From: Trichobilharzia szidati | Lineage: Eukaryota > Platyhelminthes > Trematoda > Strigeidida > Schistosomatidae | Direction: 5' to 3' | Assembly (NCBI GenBank): GCA_944472155.2 | Contig: OX235271.1 | Coordinates: forward strand, 42,706,633-42,770,632 | Length of the DNA stretch: 64,000 bases | Shown here: positions 56,944-64,000 of the stretch, piece by piece | Numbering within the stretch: the stretch's first letter is position 1 | How the letters are laid out: each line of letters starts with the position of its first letter | The notes under the pieces: model-generated | What the model saw: only the letters and a program-made list of their open reading frames with translations | Told to the model about the DNA's origin: nothing | Databases searched by the model: none | Made by a program: the position numbers and the translations under genes

Positions 56944-59432
56944 TACACATCCCGATTCAAATGAAGTAAATCCTAGTGTTGTGGGAAACTACTGATGGAG
57001 TAGGTATACCAAGTGCAACGAATGCATTACTTCGATGACCAAAATGAAGGTGACATCTCAATAGATGTCAAATTCTCTCTTCTAACTATTAACTTGATTT
57101 CACATTGAGAGCATATCCTTTCTGAACTTAGGCAGTTATGAACATAATGCCAGAGACTCTGATTCGTCTTTAATTTCGTGAAGTCGACTATTCACAAAAT
57201 GACGAATTAGACTGAAATTACTTGATAGTAATAAGTAGTATGAGAGTAAGTGGAGATGAAACAGTAATAAATAACAGAGAATGGCAAAATTAACATCTCC
57301 ACTGCAGAGAATTTCTTCACATCATCGAAATTTCTTCTTTGAAAATTTGTGATTTGACTTCTGTAAGCGCTCTTAGCTGGATGTCTCATGATATAGTTCG
57401 ATGTTTAATAGAATCTTTGTATCATATCCACTTCTTTCATTTAGTGTTAAAGAATCTAGCTCATATGTGTTCTCATTTGAGATTTCCAAACAGGGAATCG
57501 GAAGATGTGCATAAAGCTTTGAATTCACGGCGCACAGTTCTCTATTCTGAAACCTGCTGAGAATGTTCAACAATCAGAGATATTACTTAATACGTCTGTC
57601 GACAGATGAATGTCACGTTTCCACATATACCACTTTGCGGTAGGGATGGATACATAAGAATCATTGTCGAATCTGTTGTTAAAGTCGACAGCACTATCTT
57701 AATAGATTCTCATGTGCACGACTAGTCGCTCTAACCCACATGAATGAACTGAAATCAGTCTGAGCTTCCAAGTATGTCACTCTCTGCCAGAGGGTGTGAC
57801 AATGCAAGTTGCATTTGCAATCGACTTCGACGAGGACATGTGTGTGCAGGTGAATGGAAACTGTTGGATGACTGTTTTCAGAAAAGTGTTTCGCACACTT
57901 ACGATTCTCGTGTTATGTTGTAGCTTCAGTTACACGTGGAGGATTTCTGTAGTAATTTTAATGATTCGTAATAGTGCAAGCTCTCAAACACTCGATATAT
58001 TTAACTCTCCCTACATTTGCTTAGTCGCACCAAATACCTCGATATTTATATCAACATTGATTACTGTTGACTGTAGCATCTTGAGGGAACACGCCATTTC
58101 TGCTGCAGTTTGTGAGAGAATAGTGTTAGTTGTTGAAAGCGTCTGTTTGTATTCAGTTGCATCCTGTTGGTTTCAGCTAACTTCTTCTTCTCTTCAAAAA
58201 TTGAATATGGTACATCGGACAAATGTTCATTAGTCTTGTCCCGATAACCGGTTGTCTTCAATACCATGGCGAAGTTTGCCTTGTCCATTTCAGTCTTGAC
58301 AAAGTTCTCGTCTTTTTGCAAACTCATTAGAGCCTAATATTCTTGTTTGGCGAGATCAGACGGTGTGTTTATCCACTACTTGAAGTCCGAAGACTAGGAA
58401 GCTTCCTTATACAGCCTGACTCCTTGATGCAGTTTCCATTTGATCCAATTTATGTGTTGCGTCATTTCATCGTACGTCTTTGATATTGAATAACGAGTAA
58501 CGAAGTTTCAGTAATTAACCTCTCTGTCACTCACGAGAGTTGCAATCAATTGGCACCGGAAATGAATATTTTCAGGAGGCCACAGGGAGTGTTACTGGTA
58601 AAGGCTAGTTACTTAGTTGCGTGAACACATCAGTATGATTGATAACATCATCCAGTTACTGATGATGTTTCACTGTGTGTGATTTTAAATAAACCTGTCT
58701 AGCGTTTTATAGAACACCCTCACTGTATTCGTAGAGCACTGGTTAACTGGTCGAACTGAATGTGGGTTGGTGAGCCACTTCCTCGAAAATGCATCGAGTA
58801 TCCAGCTTGCTGCTATGACGAATGACAGCCACGTACACATTGTAATATCATATTATATTATATTAGACGTGATTGTGTCAAGAAAATTCTTGGGCAATTT
58901 ATTCATCTAAATTATACTGGCTTTAGGTTAAATATATCATTGTTATTACTTATTATGAATTTTTTTGGGGCTTTTCGAAAACTGCGCTACATTTGCATAG
59001 TTTCCTAAAACTCTGATTTTTGTGGAATATCTTATCAAAAGTTGCGAAAAACCTTTACAATTATTTGACTTGAAACACTGAATCTTTGGATATAATATTG
59101 TATATCAATAACACCCATAACTATCTATTTGCCACTCTGTGCTTGATTAACACTAACTAATACCTATAATTGTATATATATTGATGGATTTACATGTTCA
59201 TGTTGGCTCAAGTCAGTGAGTCTATGATTTGGGTATCAGTTTGGTTAAATGTAATTGACTGTGATATTATTATTGTCGTTGTCGCTTGTTACCCTTCTTG
59301 TTGTGAATTATTTTCCCGTGCTGGTGTTTTTCTGCTTGTTTATTCCCTGTTTTCCTGGTTTTTAATGGGAGCAACCCACAAGGTCGCTTCTCTCTAAATT
59401 ATATGCTGATGTAACAACCCCCCTTCTCAGGC

Positions 59433-60611
59433 ATGAGGCTAGCAACCCCACCCTGTAAACACACCTGCTACAGAAACTTCAGCACGACGCATCTCCTTGA
59501 GACAAAAGAAAAAGTCTGTGTGGGGACATGGAATGTCCGCACTATGTACGAGATTGGCAAAGCTGCCCAGATCGCAAACGAATTGAAAAGATACAGAATT
59601 CAAGTACTGGGAATATGTGAAAGCAGATGGAACGGGAATGGACTCACCAAATTGTCAACGGGTGAGTCAGTGATCTACTCCGGCCACCCAGAAGATAACC
59701 ACTCGCACACCGAGGGCGTGGCTATCATGGTGTTACCAACGGCAACGAAGGTCCTGATGCAATGGGAGCCGATCTCGCCCAGGATAATAACCGCCAGATT
59801 CAACTCCAAAGGAAGGAAAGTGTCAATTATACAATGCTATGCACAGACCAACAACGCAGACCTCGAAACGAAAGAAGAATTCTTCAGACAACTGCAGACA
59901 AAAATGGACAATACTCCAGCTGGTGACATCAAAATACTAATGGGAGACATGAACGCCAAACTGGGATCAGATAACACAGGAAGGGAACTCATCATGGGTA
60001 AAGAAGTTCTCGGAGAAATGAATGAAAACGGAGAACTCTTCGCCGACTTCTGCGCCTTCAATGAACTAGTGATTGGTGGCAGCGTATACAAACACAAGGA
60101 TATCCACAAGGCTACATGGGTGTCACCAGATGGGCGAACCAAAAACCAAATTAACTTCATCTCAATCTCAAGGGAGTGGAGGCGCAGCCTGCTGGACACA
60201 AAAGTAAGAAGAGGAGCAGACATTGGCTCAGACCATTATCTCGTACAAGGGACAATCCAAATCAAATTAAAAGCTTTCAGAGAATCAGGAGCTGCGGATA
60301 GACCACAAGCCAAGTTCAACACTCAAAAACTGAAGGACCAGGACACAAAGGACATCTTCACTGCAAGTATAAAAGACAAAGCCGAGACACAAATCAACAC
60401 TGGCGAAGAGGTCAGCGTCGAAAAGCATTGGGACAACCTGAAAGCGGTATGGAGCGAAACCTGCATGGAAGTTCTGGGCAGAAAGAAGAGACAGGACAAA
60501 CCGTGGCTCACTACGGACACTTGGAGGCTAATAGAAGAGAGAAGGATGGTGAAACAAAAGATTATCCAGTGCACCGATGAGCAACAAAAACAGGATTTGA
60601 ATGCAAACTAG
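59433..60611 (+). CDS. APE-type endonuclease part of RTE element B
   Basis: 392 residues. Domain motifs: GTWNVRTMY (31-39), CESRWN with the metal-binding Glu at 63, QCYAQTN, GDMNAKLG, TWVSPDG and GSDHYLVQ. A conserved Asp is changed: NQIDFI of copy A reads NQINFI here (Asn241). Otherwise the domain is complete, and the frame runs on into the linker (KQKIIQCTDEQQKQDLNAN) before a TAG. The first about 25 residues may be untranslated leader. Confidence 0.87.
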   Translation: MRLATPPCKHTCYRNFSTTHLLETKEKVCVGTWNVRTMYEIGKAAQIANELKRYRIQVLGICESRWNGNGLTKLSTGESVIYSGHPEDNHSHTEGVAIMVLPTATKVLMQWEPISPRIITARFNSKGRKVSIIQCYAQTNNADLETKEEFFRQLQTKMDNTPAGDIKILMGDMNAKLGSDNTGRELIMGKEVLGEMNENGELFADFCAFNELVIGGSVYKHKDIHKATWVSPDGRTKNQINFISISREWRRSLLDTKVRRGADIGSDHYLVQGTIQIKLKAFRESGAADRPQAKFNTQKLKDQDTKDIFTASIKDKAETQINTGEEVSVEKHWDNLKAVWSETCMEVLGRKKRQDKPWLTTDTWRLIEERRMVKQKIIQCTDEQQKQDLNAN

Positions 60612-62000
60612 AAGACACTGAACAAAAGAGTAAAGAAGAGTGCCAGAGAGGACAAAAGAAAGTACTATGAAACCATGGCAAGTGAGGCAGAACAAGCTGC
60701 AGGCAAAGGAGACCTCGCAACACTCTACCAAACAACTAGGTACCTATCAGGCAAACGTTTGACACAAATCAAGCCAGTGAAGGATGACAATGGAAAGTCA
60801 CTCACCAAAGAAGTGGAGCAAAGGAAACACTGGGCTGAACACTTCAAAAGACTCCTAAATCGACCACCACCTACAACGCGCCCAACAATACCAACAACGG
60901 AGACAGAGCTACCAGTGAACACCAACCCCCCGACGAAATCAGAAGTCCTGAAGGCAATCAAGATGCTAAAAGCTGGAAAAGCAGCAGGACCAGATAGAAT
61001 CCCAGCAGAAGCATTGAAAATGGACCCAGAGACAACAGCAGACTTGATGACGCCACTACTGGAGAAGGTGTGGAAAGAAGGCAAAGTACCCGAGGATTGG
61101 AAGAAAGGATACTTATTCAAACTACCAATGAAAGGAGACTCAAGTCAATGCAAGAACTGGCGCGGAATTATGCTCCTGTCCATCCCAAGCAAAATACTAA
61201 GCCGCATCATCCTGGAGAGAATCAAACACGCCCACCTGGATGAAAAACTTCGACCGGAACAGGCTGGATTCAGGAGAAACAAGTCATGCATTGATCAGAT
61301 CGCCACATTATGGATCATCATTGAACAAAGCTTGGAATGGCGGTCACCTCTCTATCTCAACTTCATCGACTTTGAAAAGGCCTTCAGCAGACAGCGTCGA
61401 TCGAGAGGTGATTTGGAAACTACTTCACTACTGCGGGGTGCCACCGACAATAATACATCTCATCCAACAGGTATAAGACAATGCTGCATGACAAGTAATC
61501 CACAATGGGAAACTTACGGAACCCTTCGAAGTGAGGACAGGAGTAAGACAAGGCTACCTACTATCGCCAATGATTTTCTTGATTGCAGTAGACTAGCTAA
61601 TGCGACAAACAGTGGGCAATGAGGAAACAGGCATAAAATGGACACACACAAAAACTTGGAGGATCTGGACTTCTCCCGTGATGATATATGTCTGATTTCC
61701 CACAAACTGGAAGATATGCAAGTGAAAAGCAACAAGTTAGCAGAAGAAGCATCAAAGATAGGACTTCAGGTGAACATAGAGAAAACAGAGGTGATGAAGA
61801 TTCCTGGGCAACACCATCAACAGCAACAACAACCACAACAACAGACAACAATCAGCATAAATGGGAGGAACCTGAAAGAAACTACCTCCTTTACCTACTT
61901 GGGAAGCATTGTTTCAACTACAGGCGGAACTGACGAGGATATCAAAGCAAGGATCGGGAAAGCAAGGCAAGTTTTCATTACTCTCAAGTCTGTGTGAAGG
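60612..62000 (+). pseudogene. Reverse transcriptase part of RTE element B
   Basis: The frame resumes after the TAG (KTLNKRVKKSAREDKRKYYE) and is open from 60,675. Blocks: AAGPDRIPAEAL, KNWRGIMLLSIPSK, RPEQAGFRRNKSC and NFIDFEKAF, then a frameshift before DSVDREVIWKLL. GVRQGYLLSPMIFL is present at about 61,548. Motif C is distorted (DFSRDDICLISH for DFADDLCLMSH). It then continues as GLQVNIEKTEVMKI and FTYLGSIVSTTGG. It cannot make a working enzyme. Confidence 0.82.
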
Positions 62001-62523
62001 TCAACAGCATTCAGCGTCAAAAATAAGATCCGGATTTTCAACTCCAATGTGAAGTCAGTGCTACTATACGGATCAGAGACTTGGCCATCGCGTCATAAAG
62101 AGCATCTCAAACAAACTACAGACCTTCATTGACAGTTGTCTTCACTCAATACTCAAGATCAGATGGTCGGCGAGAAAAGATCAGCAACAGAGATCTCTGG
62201 CAATGAGCGAATCAACCCAACAGGAACCGATTGTGAAACAAATAGGCATGAAGAAATGGAGGTAGATTGGCTGGCCATACTCTGAGGAAACAATCCATCA
62301 AGTGACATCACTAGACAAGCCATTGCTCGAGTGGAACCCGAAAGGGAAGCGGCGAGTTGGTCGTCAGTGCAAGGGTGACTTGGAGGAGGTCGTGTTAAAA
62401 GGAGATGAAAACGTGTGGACAGACTTGGAGCCAGGTGAAGACTCTAGCAGAGAACAGAACGCAATGGAGATGCACGGCTGAAGACCTATGTTCCTGTAGG
62501 AATTAAAGGATACAATAATAATA
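62001..62523 (+). pseudogene. RTE element B C-terminal region and 3' end
   Basis: Decayed continuation: 'aaaataagatccggattttc' (KNKIRIF), 'ctactatacggatcagagac', a WRWIGHTLR-like block near 62,260 with Trp to stop, 'cgagtggaacccgaaaggga', and 'gatgcacggctgaagaccta'. This C-terminal block is what the truncated RTE fragments elsewhere retain. Confidence 0.75.
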
Positions 62524-63510
62524 ATTACTTATTATCAGCAGGATATTTTGGGGTGTCTCATACAAAGGTAAGTACACCAAAGCTCTCAGATCCCCGTGGT
62601 ACCTCCTCGATCTTCGTCCATACCGAGTGTGGACATTTTCTTCAGATCACATCATTGCAGTTCGACTGTTCTTCGTAGGCAAAATATCTGACACAGTGTA
62701 TAAAAAAGCATCCATCAGGAAGATGTTAACGCCAAACTCATGAGAAAGTTCAATTGTGGATGGCATAGTGTAATTTATTTGAGGTGACTCAACCGTTATC
62801 ATTCTGGCCTGGATTTGAGTCTGCAGGTTATACAAACAGTGGACTCAAGTGGAAAATCACTTTTCTAGAGGACAGATGTGTGATTGAGAGCTGCAGTAAT
62901 TTCATGTATGTGGCAGAGGGGTTAACGATCCGCGATCAACATAGTGTTCATAAATCCGCAGTCGCTACAAAGCCCTCACTTTATTCCCTTGTTGTTCCTA
63001 ACTCAGTTTGCACGCAAAATTAGACGATGGGCTGTCACATGCTGTGATTATTCTTATTTCCAGAATGTTTACAAAGTCATTCTCGACAGTGAAATTTCTC
63101 GTTACATCAATACTGGTAAGCTAGCTTCTGTTATCTGATACAAAACATTGCATGTAAGCGAACACAACTTCGCCAATGGATCTCCTGAGTGATGGAAGCT
63201 TGCGAGATTTCTTTATGAAGCTTGATAGTATCGAGTTTTCTGTCAGCTTCTGATCAGCCTAACTACATCGGGCGAAGCTGGCGTGATTCATCTCACAACC
63301 TGTACCCCAGGTTTTGATCAACGTGAGATTAGTTCTTCAGCGCAGAAATTAGGGGTTTCATTCAATGAGCAATTTATTTGGATCAACTACTGACAATGAT
63401 ACTATACATCAAGATATACTGCTTAATATGTAGATATCAACGTGTTTGAGTGAAAACCAAGATAATTCTCTTTGTGAATTCCGTTGCACAATCTGCTGCT
63501 CGGTTGAAGT

Positions 63511-64000
63511 TGAGGACATTCACGAAGACCAGCTCACCTATCACAATCAGAACTGTAATGCTGAGTTCTATATGGGAATGTAGTCTGATGATTGGTCAGT
63601 AATATTACTTATTTCGTAGATTATGTTCCGAAATAGGTCAATACGTTGACTGGTGGGAATTTTGATTCTTGAATTAACAATTACTCGTTCTGAACACCGT
63701 CACTTATCTCAACTGTCAAGGAGCTTAACTCTAAGTTTCTTTTATTTCCGAAGACGGTCTGAAACGACAATTTTACTGGGCACAAACTCAAAACCACAAG
63801 GACCGAGAAGAAGTTGTATTTTTCAGAAGTTAAAATCGAAACTCTGTACAAATTATATAAACAGATGTTTCACAAGAAATGTAACGTACTTTTATTCGTA
63901 TTCCTACGTCGATTGTTTCCACTCTCTCCTACAAACATCTCTTCTGATATCATAGCATCGGACAATTCATTTTAGGAAGTTGTTTAAACAACGTCAGTGT
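63511..64000. other. No gene recognised
   Basis: A 100-codon (+) frame at 63,653-63,955 begins at a non-ATG codon and shows no domain. It is cut by the window edge region and not supported. Confidence 0.25.

Larger units (their letters stand above)
58957..62523 (+). mobile_element. RTE-type retrotransposon B, near full length with 12-bp target duplication
   Basis: ATTACTTATTAT occurs at 58,945-58,956 and 62,524-62,535, and the uninterrupted sequence ('attacttattgttatcagg') is seen at about 22,807. The 3' end is an 'acaataataata' run. A leader of about 475 nt differs from that of RTE A. The ORF has a TAG at 60,609-60,611, a frameshift at motif A (about 61,385), and further stops and damage at motif C. 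Protein identity with A is about 70-75% in the endonuclease, so they are different subfamilies. Confidence 0.88.
55648..63045 (+). repeat. Third copy of palindrome left arm plus spacer, split by RTE B
   Basis: It is collinear with 19,194-23,318 (offset 36,320 over most of its length). It lacks about 110 bp around the G tract and about 180 bp near 58.55 kb, and is interrupted at 58,957-62,523 by RTE B. Translations such as the 73-residue frame at 57,339-57,560 are identical to those at 21,019-21,240. A further matching piece lies at about 63,410-63,500 after a 365-bp stretch absent from the first copy. Confidence 0.85.

Noticed and set aside
57796..58233. A 145-residue frame in the third arm copy
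   Set aside because: The counterparts at 21,476 and in the right arm are broken by stops or diverge; composition and antisense frames suggest chance opening in a repeat.
1..64000. CRISPR arrays, operons, rRNA genes, bacterial origin
   Set aside because: No regularly spaced short repeats or ribosomal signatures; introns, polyadenylation signal and metazoan retrotransposons indicate a eukaryotic flatworm genome.

Overview
The window looks like nuclear DNA of a flatworm, most likely a schistosome blood fluke. It is AT-rich and intron-bearing. It is crowded with non-LTR retrotransposons of the RTE type (SR2/SR3/Perere style) and the CR1-like type, a Penelope-like element, a BEL/Pao gag remnant and tRNA-headed SINEs. 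The one convincing host gene encodes a neuropeptide F (NPF) ending in the platyhelminth-type GRPRF-amide. No bacterial features, CRISPR array or rRNA genes are present, and almost all short open frames are chance or transposon debris.

Layout. 0-5 kb: mostly low-information sequence with a SINE, a small RTE 3' fragment and weak possible exons. 5.1-6.5 kb: a broken CR1-like copy (-). 6.5-8.7 kb: an inverted partner of 46.0-48.4 kb. 8.7-10.0 kb: a 1.3-kb segment repeated directly at 53.5-54.8 kb, carrying a decayed secreted-protein frame. 10.0-15.0 kb: two CR1-like elements, the (-) copy inserted inside the 3' terminus of the (+) copy. 15.3-15.6 kb: BEL/Pao gag. 16.75-29.47 kb: a large inverted repeat (arms about 4.85 and 5.44 kb, spacer 2.43 kb). 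31.6-32.4 kb: Penelope-like 3' end. 35.9-39.4 kb: an RTE element with a 17-bp target duplication, itself hit by a foldback insertion. 40.4-42.6 kb: dispersed repeats and an RTE 3' fragment. 42.96-45.8 kb: the NPF gene (-). 46-49 kb: repeats with a SINE caught at an occupied site. 49.3-55.6 kb: several RTE pieces. 55.65-63.5 kb: a third copy of the left palindrome arm plus spacer, split by a second near full-length RTE element with a 12-bp target duplication.

How it fits together. The autonomous elements here (RTE, CR1-like, Penelope-like) are all disabled by stops or frameshifts. Their order of arrival can be read from nesting, target duplications and empty sites. The NPF gene sits in an island of low-copy DNA between repeat clusters. 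It has a signal-peptide/peptide exon, a 2.2-kb intron splitting the Arg codon of RPRF (the hallmark intron of the NPY/NPF superfamily), a 13-nt final coding exon giving F-G-R-stop, and an AATAAA signal downstream.
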